Source: Alphaproteobacteria bacterium (GTDB lineage: Bacteria > Myxococcota_A > UBA796 > GCA-2862545). Taken from it: a stretch of 64,000 nt of DNA. The stretch lies in NCBI GenBank assembly GCA_020632955.1, contig JACKEO010000004.1, positions 62,001 through 126,000 on the forward strand. Direction: 5' to 3'. Each line of letters starts with the position of its first letter. Within the stretch, counting starts at the first letter, position 1. The notes under the pieces were generated by a model. It made no database searches. It saw only the letters and a program-made list of their open reading frames with translations, and was not told the DNA's origin. Shown in pieces: positions 14,746 to 24,344 of this stretch. The position numbers and the translations under genes are program-made.

Positions 14746-16569
14746 ATGCGCCACACAGCCCTCCTCCTGCTCGCCGCGGCCTGCGCCCCTCCCCAACCCG
14801 ACGATCTCGTCGACACCGACGCGGTCGAGGTGCCGTACGACCCGCCGGAGGGGGTCACCACCGCCGACCACGACCCCGCCACGCGGGTGCGCACCTTCCC
14901 CGACGATCTCCACACGGTGCCCGCACGCACCACCACCGGCCTGCAGGTGCAGCTGGCCCCCGCGCTGCGCGAGGAGCTCGGGGAGCTGCTGCCCGAGGGC
15001 TTCACGCTGGTGGAGGCCCTGGAGCAGCTCGACGGCTTCGGCACCACCGCCGGGGTCACGCTCGCCTTCAGCGGACCGGTCGATCGCGACAGCCTCGCGG
15101 GCGCGGTCCACTTCGTGCGCCTGGACGACGGCGTGGAGATCCCGTGGTCGGCCTGGTGGACGGGCGAGGACGGCGTGGTGGTGATCGAGCCCCTGCGTCC
15201 GCTCCAGCCCTCCGAGAGCCACGCCCTCCTGCTCACCCGCGACCTGCGCGACCTCGACGGCGCCGAGGTCTGGCCGAGCGAGGAGATCCACCGCCTCGTG
15301 CACGGCAGCTCCGAGGCCCCCACCCACGTCACCGGCCTGTGGACCCGCGCCCTGGAGGTCACCGGCCTCGCGCCCGAGCGCGTCGCCCACGGCACGGTGT
15401 TCACCACGCAGTCGCTCTGGGCGCAGGACGAGGCCCTCGCCACCTGGCTGCGGTCCCGGGGACCCGCCCTGGAGCGCGGCAGCTGCGCCCCGGCCGGCAA
15501 CGTCACCCGCTGCGAGGCCACGCTGACCCTGGTGGACCCCCTCGGGCCCGACGGCTGGATCCCTCCCGACCTCACGGCCGCCGACGAGGGCACCTACACC
15601 GTGCCCGTCACGATCTCGCTGCCGGGCGACGGCCAGGCCGGTCCCTACCCCGTGCTCTTCCACGGCCACGGCCTGGGTGGCGACCGCGGCGAGAGCCATG
15701 GCGTGGCCCGCGACGTGGCGTCGGAGGGCGTGGCGGTGATCGCCATCGACGCACCCCGCCACGGTGACCACCCGCTCGCCCCCACCCAGGAGCTCAAGCA
15801 GGTCCTCGGCTTCTTCGGGATCACGATCGAGACGCAGGCGATGGACGTGCTGGTGCTGCGCGACGACTTCCGCCTGGGCGCCCTGGAGCGCGTGCAGCTG
15901 CTGGAGGCGCTGAAGGGGGGCTTCGACGCCGACGGCGACGGGGATCTCGACCTCGACGGCAGCCGCATGACCTACTCCGGCCACAGCCTCGGCGGCGTGA
16001 TGGGACCGCAGCTGCTGGCGCTGGCCCCCGAGCTGCAGGGCGGCTTCCTGTCGGTGCCCGGCGGGCGCGTGGCCGCCATCGTGCACCGCTCGCGCACCTT
16101 CGCCATCCTCGTGGCCGCGATGGCGCCACCCGGGGTGGACCCCACCTCCGTGGACCGCTTCTTCCCGCTGCTGCAGACGGCCATCGAGCGCACCGACCCG
16201 CTGGTGTGGGCCGCCAAGGCCGCCGAGGGACGCGACCTGCTGGTGCAGCAGGTCATCGACGACAGCATCATCCCCGACGAGACCACGATGGCGCTCGGAC
16301 GCGCCCTGGGCGTGGAGCGCGTGGGCCCCCACCTCCAGGAGGTGCCCGGCCTGCCCGATCTGCCCGCCACCCTGCCCGTGGTGGCCAACCAGGACGGCCA
16401 CACCCGGGTCTACATGCAGTTCGACCAGCTCGACGACGGCGGCGAGCGTGTGGAGGCCACGCACACCGACATCTTCGGGAGCGAGACCAACCAGGCCCAG
16501 CTGCGCCACTGGCTGCGTACCTGGCTGGACGAGGGCGTGTCGGAGGTCATCGACCCGTTCGCGGACTGA
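14746..16569 (+). CDS. Lipase-like alpha/beta-hydrolase lipoprotein
   Basis: A 607-residue exported lipoprotein (signal MRHTALLLLAAAC, lipobox AAAC) with an acidic linker. The N-terminal third (about 30-250) looks like a beta-rich Ig-like lipase N-domain (GVTLAFSGPVDRDSL, SESHALLLTRDLRD). The C-terminal alpha/beta-hydrolase has the oxyanion segment HGHGLGG at 306-312 and the nucleophile elbow SGHSLGG with Ser414; a late Asp (VIDDSIIPDET or NQDGH) and ATHTD near the end could complete the triad. The organisation resembles VolA-type bacterial surface lipases. The likely substrate is a lipid ester, unproven. Its mRNA may be leaderless (TAGCGT six bases before ATG). Confidence 0.8.
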   Translation: MRHTALLLLAAACAPPQPDDLVDTDAVEVPYDPPEGVTTADHDPATRVRTFPDDLHTVPARTTTGLQVQLAPALREELGELLPEGFTLVEALEQLDGFGTTAGVTLAFSGPVDRDSLAGAVHFVRLDDGVEIPWSAWWTGEDGVVVIEPLRPLQPSESHALLLTRDLRDLDGAEVWPSEEIHRLVHGSSEAPTHVTGLWTRALEVTGLAPERVAHGTVFTTQSLWAQDEALATWLRSRGPALERGSCAPAGNVTRCEATLTLVDPLGPDGWIPPDLTAADEGTYTVPVTISLPGDGQAGPYPVLFHGHGLGGDRGESHGVARDVASEGVAVIAIDAPRHGDHPLAPTQELKQVLGFFGITIETQAMDVLVLRDDFRLGALERVQLLEALKGGFDADGDGDLDLDGSRMTYSGHSLGGVMGPQLLALAPELQGGFLSVPGGRVAAIVHRSRTFAILVAAMAPPGVDPTSVDRFFPLLQTAIERTDPLVWAAKAAEGRDLLVQQVIDDSIIPDETTMALGRALGVERVGPHLQEVPGLPDLPATLPVVANQDGHTRVYMQFDQLDDGGERVEATHTDIFGSETNQAQLRHWLRTWLDEGVSEVIDPFAD

Positions 16570-16628
16570 CCGACGAGGACGCCGCCCCGCGCACCGGGCT
16601 AGGCTCGGCCACCCACCCCCGGTGCCCC

Positions 16629-16874
16629 ATGTCCGAGCAGCCCACCCCCACGATCACGGTGCTCCACCGCTTCCCCGACCGCAGCGTGCGTGTGGAGGAC
16701 CTCCCCGAGGCCCCCGCGGTGGGCGAGGAGCGCGTCTTCCCCGACGGCACGAAGAACGTCGTCGAGGAGGTCAGCGTGCAGTCGAACGGTCGCGTCGTCG
16801 TGCGCTGGAAGCACCCGCCCGCCCGCGGTCCGAAGGGCACCGGCGGCATGAGCGCGAACGGCCGTCGCCGCTAG
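16629..16874 (+). CDS. Small basic-tailed protein, unknown function
   Basis: An 81-residue protein without signal peptide or membrane segment. It has an acidic middle (RVEDLPEAPAVGEERVFPDG) and a basic, Gly-rich tail (WKHPPARGPKGTGGMSANGR). A TAGGCT hexamer lies about 24 bases upstream. It ends 13 bases before the DarP/YjgA gene and is probably in its operon. The tail could bind RNA or ribosomes, as the partner does, but this is conjecture. Confidence 0.55.
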   Translation: MSEQPTPTITVLHRFPDRSVRVEDLPEAPAVGEERVFPDGTKNVVEEVSVQSNGRVVVRWKHPPARGPKGTGGMSANGRRR

Positions 16875-16887
16875 TCCAGGGGGCCCC

Positions 16888-17418
16888 ATGGCACGTCGCG
16901 ATCGCGGGTTCGGCTGGGTCCGGGAGGACCAGGAGGAGGAGGCGCGCGAGCCCGCCACCCGTCGCGACGGCGGGGCGGAGCGCAAGCTCGCCGCGCGCCT
17001 CGAGCGCCTCGCGAACACCCTGGCCGCCCTGCCCCCCTCGGCGCAGGCCCGCCTGCCCGTGCCGGAGCACGTGCGCGACGCCGTCGCGGAGCTCGCGGCC
17101 TGTGGCCCCACGCCCGCCCGCAAGCGCCAGGTGCTGCACCTCGTGGCCCTGCTCCGGGACGTGGACCTGGAGGCGGTGGACGCAGCCCTCGCGGGCGACA
17201 CCCCCCACGCCCGCCTGCTGCGGGACCTCGAGCGCTGGCGCACCCGCATCCTGGAGGGCGACGACGCCGTGGTGCACGCCTTCGTCGCCGAACACCCCGC
17301 CGCCGACGCCCAGCAGCTGAGGCAGCTCGCCCGGGTCGCACGCAAGCCCGACGCGGGCGCGGCGCGCCGGCTCTTCGCCGCGCTGCGCCAGGCCGCCGAG
17401 GCCTCCGCTACGCCCTGA
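16888..17418 (+). CDS. darP: DarP/YjgA-type ribosome-associated protein (DUF615)
   Basis: A 176-residue protein matching the DarP (YjgA) family, which binds the large ribosomal subunit and promotes its assembly. Matching segments: ERKLAARLERLANTLAALPP, the LPVPEHVRDAVAELAACGPT stretch, ARKRQVLHLVALLRDVDLEA, LERWRTRILEGDDAV and FVAEHPAADAQQLRQLARVA, all at the expected places for a protein of this length. The charged N-terminus is shorter than in E. coli. ATG start directly after a G-rich stretch. The last 11 bases overlap the convergent gene. Confidence 0.85.
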   Translation: MARRDRGFGWVREDQEEEAREPATRRDGGAERKLAARLERLANTLAALPPSAQARLPVPEHVRDAVAELAACGPTPARKRQVLHLVALLRDVDLEAVDAALAGDTPHARLLRDLERWRTRILEGDDAVVHAFVAEHPAADAQQLRQLARVARKPDAGAARRLFAALRQAAEASATP

Positions 17419-18157
17419 TCAGGCCCACCACGCTGTCGAGGGGGGTGCGCGGCAGCGAGGCGGCGTGCCGCATCAGCCGTCCGATGGTGCCGAAGCGCTC
17501 CACCCCCTCCTCCATCCGGTCGCGACAGTCGGCGGGCACCTCGTAGGTGAGCACCTGCCAGTGCCGCCGGGGGTCGGCTCGGTAGCGTCGCACCGCCGCG
17601 AGCAGGCGCTCGGGGTAGTCGGGACGCTCCTGCATCGCCTCCAGGGCCGCCTGCCGGGGGTGACGACCGTCGAGCAGGGCCTGGAGCTGCTCCTCCAGCG
17701 CGTCGAGGCCGCCGGGGATCAGGTGGAGCAGGCCCACGTCGTACCCGGCGCTCACGTGCACGGCGTGGAGCAGGTGGGCCACGAGGAGCTCCCGCGAGAT
17801 GGCCAGCCCCGTGGGGTCGAGCATCGTGCTGGGCGCATCGAGGAAGCGGAGGAAGAGGTTCCACGCCTCGTCGGCGTCGTAGTGCCCGTACATCTCCCGG
17901 TTCGAGGGCAGGATGAACTCCGTGAGCATCGCGTAGGAGGCCTGCGCGATCTGCCACTCGGTGGGGATGGTCCCGATCTCGCCCAGGGCCTGCAGGCGCT
18001 CCAGGCGGCGACGACGCATGCGCCAGCGGAAGGTGTTGACCGCCACGCGTCCGAGCTCCCCCGCCTTGCGCCCCGTCTCGGCCCACGTGCCCATCGCGCG
18101 GCGCGCCTGCGCCACCCGCTCCCTCCACCGCACGGCCATCGTCCACCTCGACTTCAT
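17408..18157 (-). CDS. Cytoplasmic helical protein, unknown function
   Basis: A 249-residue protein with a basic N-terminus (RWRERVAQARRAM, RWRMRRRRLERLQAL) and a largely helical body containing TEFILPSNREMYGHYDADE and EEQLQALLDGRHPRQAALEA. No signal peptide, membrane span or known motif is visible. Two in-frame ATGs compete (18157 and 18139), each with an AGGTGG-like site. The first overlaps a perfect 7-bp inverted repeat that could serve as an operator. It converges on, and overlaps, the DarP gene. Confidence 0.6.
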   Translation of the reverse strand: MKSRWTMAVRWRERVAQARRAMGTWAETGRKAGELGRVAVNTFRWRMRRRRLERLQALGEIGTIPTEWQIAQASYAMLTEFILPSNREMYGHYDADEAWNLFLRFLDAPSTMLDPTGLAISRELLVAHLLHAVHVSAGYDVGLLHLIPGGLDALEEQLQALLDGRHPRQAALEAMQERPDYPERLLAAVRRYRADPRRHWQVLTYEVPADCRDRMEEGVERFGTIGRLMRHAASLPRTPLDSVVGLIRA

Positions 18158-18174
18158 GGTCCACCTAGACCATG
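18155..18174. promoter_or_regulatory. Inverted repeat covering a start codon (possible operator)
   Basis: CATGGTC and GACCATG are perfect inverted repeats separated by six bases (CACCTA). One arm includes the ATG of the minus-strand gene and the spacer holds its ribosome-site-like bases, so protein binding or RNA pairing here would block translation or transcription. Confidence 0.4.
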
Positions 18175-18244
18175 GAACCGATCCGGGCGCGATCCCGCAA
18201 CGATCCGCGACGCGCGCGTGACGGTCGGGTGGCCGCACGCGGCC

Positions 18245-19124
<880 letters not shown>

Positions 19125-19135
<11 letters not shown>

Positions 19136-19520
19136 CCGCACCGCCGCCGAGCCGCGTGAACCACGGCGCCAGCGCCTCGTGCGCACCCCGCACCACGAAG
19201 GGGCCGAGCAGCAGCTCCCGCGGGTCCACCGCGAGGCCGTCGGGCGTCCACGCCACCGCAGGGGCCACGAGCGGGCGGATGACGAGGCCGTCGCCGAGCG
19301 CCACCACCGCGGCGACGCCCACCTCGGGATCGACGACGAGGGCTGCGCGGCCATCGTCGCCCACCACCACCTCCTCCGGGACCGAGCCCACCACGTCGCG
19401 GCGGTAGCGCGCGCGCACCGCGTCGGGCGTGCCCACCGACGCCCGCACCGAGCCGCCCAGCAGGTGCACGACGAGGACGATCCCCAGCACACCTGCAGCG
19501 GCGACCACGAGCAGCAGCAC
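19125..19520 (-). CDS. Membrane-anchored protein coupled to the fatty acid hydroxylase
   Basis: A protein of about 131 residues with an N-terminal hydrophobic anchor (LLLVVAAAGVLGIVLVVHLL) and a mixed alpha/beta domain (RARYRRDVVGSVPEEVVVGD, ALVVDPEVGVAAVVALGDG). The GTG at 19520 is the best available start; GGAGG lies 13 bases upstream, so a few residues more are possible. Its 3' end overlaps the hydroxylase start. The arrangement suggests it assists or regulates that enzyme, but no family is recognised. Confidence 0.55.
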
Positions 19521-19619
19521 CAGGTCCAGGAGGCCTCCAGGGCTGCGCGGGACGGTGACCCGGGCGCCACCCGGGTGCAAGCCCCGTCGGTCCGCGGTAG
19601 CCCGGAGCGGGGGTCGACG

Positions 19620-21395
19620 ATGGCCGAGGACCAGGCACCGGTGCGGCTCGACACGGTGCCGGTGCTGCGCCTCGCCACGGGCCAGCTCGCCTTCTGCGGC
19701 GCGGGCGAGACCCTGGTGATCGACAGCGCCACGGGCGCGCTGCTCGCCGCCTGCACCCGCTTCGCGACACCCACGGAGCACGCCGACCGGCTGGGCCTGC
19801 AGGGGGACGACCGACGCCGGCTCTCGCTGGCGCTGCAGGCCGCCGACGACCGCGCGCTGCTCCTGCGTCCCGAGGGCGTGCGTCCCCACGGATCCTCGCC
19901 CCCTCCCCCGGTGCTCGACACCCTCGTGGTGGTCACCCGGGACCGGCCCGCCCAGGTGGCGCGCCTCGTCGCCGACCTCGTCGCTGTCCTGCGCGACGCC
20001 CCCCCACGGCGCCTCGTGGTGCACGACCACGCCACCGAGCCCGCCACCTCCACGGCTCTCGCCGCCGCGCTCCGGGAGGTGCCTCTGCCCGCCCACGTGC
20101 AGCTCGAGCTCGGCGACGCCGCCACGCGCGCCACGTGGGCCGCCGCGCTCGCCGGCGCGGCAGGGGTGCCGGAGCACCTGCTCGAGGAGGCCCTCGACCT
20201 GCGCGGCACCCCCGGCGCACGCCACGGCGCCATCCGCGACGTGGCCCTGCTCGGCGAGGCCGGCAGCGCCTTCGTCTTCCACGACGACGACGTGCAGCCC
20301 CGCGCCACGCCGGGCGGCGGCGCCGTCACCCTGGGCCAGGGCGACGACCCGCAGCGCGTGCGCGCCCATGCCACCGTGGAGGCGGCCCTGCGGGAGCACC
20401 CCACCGAGGCCTGGGACCCGTGCGAGGCGCACGCCCGCTGGCTCGGCCGGGCTGCTGCCGACCTGTGGCCCGAGCTGGTGGCCACCCCCGGCTGGTGGCA
20501 CGGCGTGGACACGGCGCTCGTCCACGCCCTGCGGGGGCCCTCGCCACGGATCCGCCTCACCGCGCCGGGCCTGCTGGGGGACCACGGCGGCTCGGACGGC
20601 ACGCTCCTGCTGCTCCTGCCGCGCGGGCTGCGCGAGCAGGTGGCGGCCGACCCCGACGCCTGGGCCTGGATCCGCGGCACCCGCGCCGTGCACCGCGTGG
20701 CCACGGCGCCCACGCTGCGCGCCGGCGGCAGCTGGATGAGCCTGTGCAGCGGCGTGGACGCACGGGACCCGCTGCCCCCCTTCCTCCCGTGGGGCCGCAA
20801 CGCCGACGGCGCCTTCGGCCACGCGGTCCTCCGCCAGGTCGGCGGCAGCCTGCTGGCCTGGCTCGACCGCGCCGTGGTGCACACCCCCGCGCCCGCCCGA
20901 CGCGCAGCGGAGCACGAGGTGCGCGCGGCCGCCGCCACCTTCGGGGTGGTGGACCTCATCGAGGGCCTGCTCCAGGGACACACCGCACCCTGGGGCACGC
21001 CCTGCGGCGAGGCCTGTCGCGCCGAGGGCGCCCGCCTCCAGGCGGTGGCGGCGCTGCCCGACGCGACGTTGCACGAGCTCCTCCTCGCCACCTGGCGCCA
21101 CCGCTCCGCCCTGCTCCACGACCTGCTCGGCGCGCACGCCTCCCTCGCCCACGGACGCGCCGCCTGGGACGCCGACCGCCGTGCCGCCCAGCGCACCGCC
21201 GGCGAGGGCCTCGTCGGGCGCGACCTGCCGTGGCCCCGCGCCGAGCTCGGCCTGGCCACCGACGCGCCCGCCCTGCCCGCACTGCGTCGTGCGATCGGCC
21301 ACAGCGGGGCGCTCCTCGACGCCTGGCCCCGCCTGTGGACGGCCGCCGTCGCCCTCCGCGAGGAGGGCGTGCGCCCGGTGGCACCACTCAGGTGA
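19620..21395 (+). CDS. GT-A glycosyltransferase-like protein of unknown specificity
   Basis: A 591-residue soluble protein. After a 90-residue N-terminal domain (GQLAFCGAGETLVIDSATG, faintly like a PqqD/RRE wing-helix), residues about 98-230 read like a GT-A Rossmann core: TLVVVTRDRPAQVARLVADL at the start and VFHDDDVQPR, a DxD-type metal site, after GARHGAIRDVALLGEAGSAF. The following 350 residues are helical with no known motif (PCEAHARWLG, WMSLCSGVDARDPLPPF). Sugar transfer is inferred from fold hints only. ATG start at 19620 behind a G-rich ribosome site; TAGCCC lies upstream. It stands alone, followed by a repeat lipoprotein. Confidence 0.5.
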   Translation: MAEDQAPVRLDTVPVLRLATGQLAFCGAGETLVIDSATGALLAACTRFATPTEHADRLGLQGDDRRRLSLALQAADDRALLLRPEGVRPHGSSPPPPVLDTLVVVTRDRPAQVARLVADLVAVLRDAPPRRLVVHDHATEPATSTALAAALREVPLPAHVQLELGDAATRATWAAALAGAAGVPEHLLEEALDLRGTPGARHGAIRDVALLGEAGSAFVFHDDDVQPRATPGGGAVTLGQGDDPQRVRAHATVEAALREHPTEAWDPCEAHARWLGRAAADLWPELVATPGWWHGVDTALVHALRGPSPRIRLTAPGLLGDHGGSDGTLLLLLPRGLREQVAADPDAWAWIRGTRAVHRVATAPTLRAGGSWMSLCSGVDARDPLPPFLPWGRNADGAFGHAVLRQVGGSLLAWLDRAVVHTPAPARRAAEHEVRAAAATFGVVDLIEGLLQGHTAPWGTPCGEACRAEGARLQAVAALPDATLHELLLATWRHRSALLHDLLGAHASLAHGRAAWDADRRAAQRTAGEGLVGRDLPWPRAELGLATDAPALPALRRAIGHSGALLDAWPRLWTAAVALREEGVRPVAPLR

Positions 21396-21454
21396 GCACC
21401 GGCCGTTGGCGACGGCGCGCTCTCGCGGTACCCTCCCGCAGCCTGGGAGACCCG

Positions 21455-21793
21455 ATGCGCGCGCTGCCCCTCCTGCTGCTCGCCACCCTCGCCGCCTGCG
21501 GCGACGGCGATGCGAACAAGGACGCCTCGCCCGACACCTTCGAGCCCGACACCGACGTCGTGGACTCGGGGGACTCCGGCGACTCCGGTGCCGACACCAG
21601 CACCGGGGACTCCGGTGACACGGGCACCGTCGGCGACTCGGGAGATTCCGGGGACTCCGGCAACTCGGGGGATTCCGGCGACTCGGGAGACTCCGGCGAT
21701 TCCGGCGACTCCGGGGATTCCGGCGACTCCGGCGACTCCGGGGATTCCGGCGACTCGGGCGACTCCGGGGATTCCGGCGACTCCGGTCCCTGA
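21455..21793 (+). CDS. Short lipoprotein made almost entirely of DSG repeats
   Basis: A 112-residue lipoprotein: signal MRALPLLLLATLAAC with lipobox LAAC, a short acidic stem (DASPDTFEPDTDVV), then an almost unbroken run of about 20 Asp-Ser-Gly triplets to the stop codon. In other proteins of this window the same DSG sequence serves only as a linker to a folded domain; here there is no domain after it. It could be a complete flexible surface polymer or the stump of a gene that lost its 3' part. TACCCT about 27 bases upstream may be the -10. The 339-base gene ends six bases before the convergent peptidase gene. Confidence 0.7.
   Translation: MRALPLLLLATLAACGDGDANKDASPDTFEPDTDVVDSGDSGDSGADTSTGDSGDTGTVGDSGDSGDSGNSGDSGDSGDSGDSGDSGDSGDSGDSGDSGDSGDSGDSGDSGP
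21550..21790. repeat. In-frame 9-bp (DSG) microsatellite-like repeat
   Basis: Degenerate nonamers of the form GGNGAYTCN encode Asp-Ser-Gly. The densest part (about 21645-21790) is nearly pure, with GGCGACTCC and GGGGATTCC alternating, so copy number could change by slippage while keeping frame. Confidence 0.75.
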
Positions 21794-21799
21794 CGCCGC

Positions 21800-23323
21800 T
21801 CAGCGGCGCGGCTGCGGACCCATGCAGCCGTCGGGCCCGTCCTGCAGCGCGAGCACCGGGGGCGCCACGGCACCCCACGATGCGGCGGCCGCCTCGTCGA
21901 AGCGGCCCACGCGCGCGTCACGGAGGACGTCCAGCAGGGCCGCCGCGGCACCCTCCACCCGTGCCACGTCCACGTTGGCGAGGGTGTCGCACGCCGCGTG
22001 GTAGCAGGCGTCGTGGGCCACACCGGCCTCCCCGCCGTGCCGCTCCACCCAGGTGTCGGGCAGCGGCAGGCCCGCCCCCGTGAACACCCCGCCCACCGGG
22101 ACGCCGGCGAGGGTGAAGCCCGTGTGGTCGGACCGGCCCTCCACCACGGCCTGCGCCACGGGCCAGCCCCGCCGTGCGAGCGCGTCGCGCAGCGCGTCCT
22201 CGAGCGCGGCCTCCAGTGGCAGGAAGGCGCCGATGGTGCGCTCGAGCTCGTCGCCGTCCACGTCGTAGACCATGTGGCGACCGTTGGGCGAGCCCACCAT
22301 GTCGACGTTCAGGTAGGCCACCACGTCGTCGGCCAGTCCCTCGTCGACGAGCGCGCGCGACCCGAGCAGCCCGAGCTCCTCTGCGCCCCAGAAGGCCAGC
22401 CGCACCGGATGACGCCCCTCGGGAGCGGCCGCGAGCGCCTCCGCCACCGCGAGCACGGCGGCCACCCCCGACCCGTTGTCGTTGAGGCCGGGCCCCGCGG
22501 TGACCGAGTCCAGGTGGGCGCCGGCCATCCACACCGCTCCGTCGTCGCCCGGCAGGTCCACGAGCACGCTCGGGACGTCCTCGTCGAGCAGCTGGGAGTC
22601 CACCCGCACGCGCCCGATGCCTCCCTCCGGCAGCCACGCGAGGGCGTCGGCCGCGGCCCCCACCACCGGCACACCCGCCGGGGGGGCGTCGCCGAGCGAG
22701 CCGTACGTGGGCACGTGGGGTGGCTCCCGACCGTCCTGCACCACGATCACGGCCACCGCCCCCGCGTCGGCCGCACGCTGCACCTTGTCGACATGGAAGC
22801 AGCCGCCCCGCCGCACCACCGCGACGGCACCCGGCGGGAAGCCGAGCAGATCGTCGTCCTCGCAGGCCGAGCCGATGCCGTCCGGCACGAGGAGGTCGAC
22901 GTGCACCAGGGGCGCCTGCACCTCGCCCGCCGGAGAACCCCGCAGCACGCCGAGCAGCTCCGCAGGCACCGGGCCGTCGGGTCCGTCCAGGCCCTGCCCG
23001 AGGATCCGCCAGGCCTTCACCCGGGTGAAGGCGAGCACGGGCTCCAGACCCACGGCCTCCAGGCGCGCCACCACGTGGTCCACGCTGGCCGCGTACCCGG
23101 GCGTGGCCACGGCCCGCGTGCCGTCCGCCCCCGCGAGGGCGAGGCCCTCCAGCCCTGCCACCACCGCCTCACGGAGCGCCGACGGCGCCGGCGCACCCGG
23201 GAGCACGCCCGACAGGCTCGGCGGGTCCCACGGGGCCACGGCATCCGGGTCGACCACGTCGCCGTCAGGCCCCGGTGCGACGCAGGCCGTGGCGAGCAGA
23301 CAGCCGAGCGGGACGCCCCTCAT
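21800..23323 (-). CDS. M28 family zinc aminopeptidase lipoprotein with PA domain
   Basis: A 507-residue exported metallopeptidase. The lipoprotein signal MRGVPLGCLLATAC ends in lipobox ATAC. A protease-associated domain (about 140-235; PGAVAVVRRGGCFHVDKVQR, AGAVAVIVVQDG) is inserted before the catalytic part. The M28 metal ligands are all present: His270 (AGAHLDSV), Asp282 (LNDNGSG), the Glu315/Glu316 pair (WGAEELG), Asp in LNVDMVG and His in HDACYHAACD. Peptide or amino-sugar-peptide hydrolysis at the cell surface is expected. Its ATG overlaps the stop of the upstream barrel protein gene, so the two form a coupled operon. Confidence 0.9.
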   Translation of the reverse strand: MRGVPLGCLLATACVAPGPDGDVVDPDAVAPWDPPSLSGVLPGAPAPSALREAVVAGLEGLALAGADGTRAVATPGYAASVDHVVARLEAVGLEPVLAFTRVKAWRILGQGLDGPDGPVPAELLGVLRGSPAGEVQAPLVHVDLLVPDGIGSACEDDDLLGFPPGAVAVVRRGGCFHVDKVQRAADAGAVAVIVVQDGREPPHVPTYGSLGDAPPAGVPVVGAAADALAWLPEGGIGRVRVDSQLLDEDVPSVLVDLPGDDGAVWMAGAHLDSVTAGPGLNDNGSGVAAVLAVAEALAAAPEGRHPVRLAFWGAEELGLLGSRALVDEGLADDVVAYLNVDMVGSPNGRHMVYDVDGDELERTIGAFLPLEAALEDALRDALARRGWPVAQAVVEGRSDHTGFTLAGVPVGGVFTGAGLPLPDTWVERHGGEAGVAHDACYHAACDTLANVDVARVEGAAAALLDVLRDARVGRFDEAAAASWGAVAPPVLALQDGPDGCMGPQPRR

Positions 23324-24261
23324 CCGCCGCCGTGCTTCCCGCGGCGCGCACGACCCGCGGGAGGGCCCTTCCAGAGCAGGTCGCCCTCGAAGGCCAGGCC
23401 CAGCGCCATCAGGGGCAGGCCCTGGTGCACGTCCTGGCCCGTCCGGTAGGGGTGCTGGAGCCACCACTGCACGAGCGCGAAGAGGGTCGGTCGGTCCCAC
23501 CGGGCACGATCCCTGTGGTTGTGGAAGGTGTAGGCGAAGAGCGGGCCGAGGCGGTGGTGGGGCACCACGCCGTCCCCGGTGGACCCCGAGGGGAAGAAGC
23601 TCGCCGTGTAGGTGTAGCGCGCGCCGAAGACCGCGTGCCCCACCACCCCGAGCACGTCGGCGTCGTTCAGCAGCAGCACGCCGTCCCCGTTCGGCGACAG
23701 GCGGTCGTTCACCTGGTCGTACCAGGCCGTGTCGCCCGCCGGCAGGGCGAGCTGCTGCCACACCACGGTGATCGTGTCGCGCATCGCGATGGGCCCGATC
23801 TTGAACTTGGGCTGCGCGAAGACGTTGAGCACGTGCCCGTACGTGGGGGCGGTGAGCCCGGCCTCGCCCCGCCGCTCCAGCGCCGAGTCGCTGTAGTCGG
23901 CATCGGCGGTGGGAAAGGAGGCGATCTGGTCGAAGCTCCCGAAGTAGCCGGTGAACTGGTAGGTGACGCCCATGCGGAACAGCGCCACGGGCTCCGCCTC
24001 CACGTGCACGCCGATGCGGCCGAAGGCGGGTGAGGCATCGAGCGCGAGGCCCACGAAGAAGAAGGCGTCGCGACCCAGCACGTTGTCGGAGACCTCGAGC
24101 CGGCGCCGGTAGCCCAACCGGAACCGGTCGATGAGCCCGAGCGGGTTGATGCGACCGAAGACCGCGTTCGAGTACCAGAGCTGGTCCCGGTTCGCCGGGT
24201 CGTAGGCCGAAGCGGGCGCGGCGAGCAGGAGCGCGAGGAGCACGGCGACGATCCGCGGCAT
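23320..24261 (-). CDS. Outer-membrane beta-barrel-like protein
   Basis: A 313-residue protein with a Sec signal (MPRIVAVLLALLLAAPASA, cleavage after ASA). The mature part alternates polar and hydrophobic residues in barrel-like strands (RFRLGYRRRLEV, AFFFVGLALDASPAFGR, VFGARYTYTASFFPSG) rich in Tyr, Phe and Trp, as in outer-membrane proteins. The basic tail (RARRGKHGGG) is unusual for a barrel end and may be periplasmic. ATG start with GGAGG nearby and TAGCCT further upstream. It precedes the M28 peptidase in one operon. Family not identified. Confidence 0.65.
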   Translation of the reverse strand: MPRIVAVLLALLLAAPASAYDPANRDQLWYSNAVFGRINPLGLIDRFRLGYRRRLEVSDNVLGRDAFFFVGLALDASPAFGRIGVHVEAEPVALFRMGVTYQFTGYFGSFDQIASFPTADADYSDSALERRGEAGLTAPTYGHVLNVFAQPKFKIGPIAMRDTITVVWQQLALPAGDTAWYDQVNDRLSPNGDGVLLLNDADVLGVVGHAVFGARYTYTASFFPSGSTGDGVVPHHRLGPLFAYTFHNHRDRARWDRPTLFALVQWWLQHPYRTGQDVHQGLPLMALGLAFEGDLLWKGPPAGRARRGKHGGG

Positions 24262-24344
24262 GGTCCCTCCGGGGTGGCCTCCGCAGGCTAGCAGCGGGGG
24301 CCACCTCGCGGAAAGCGCGGAGCGACGCCGAGCCTCCTCGGAGG

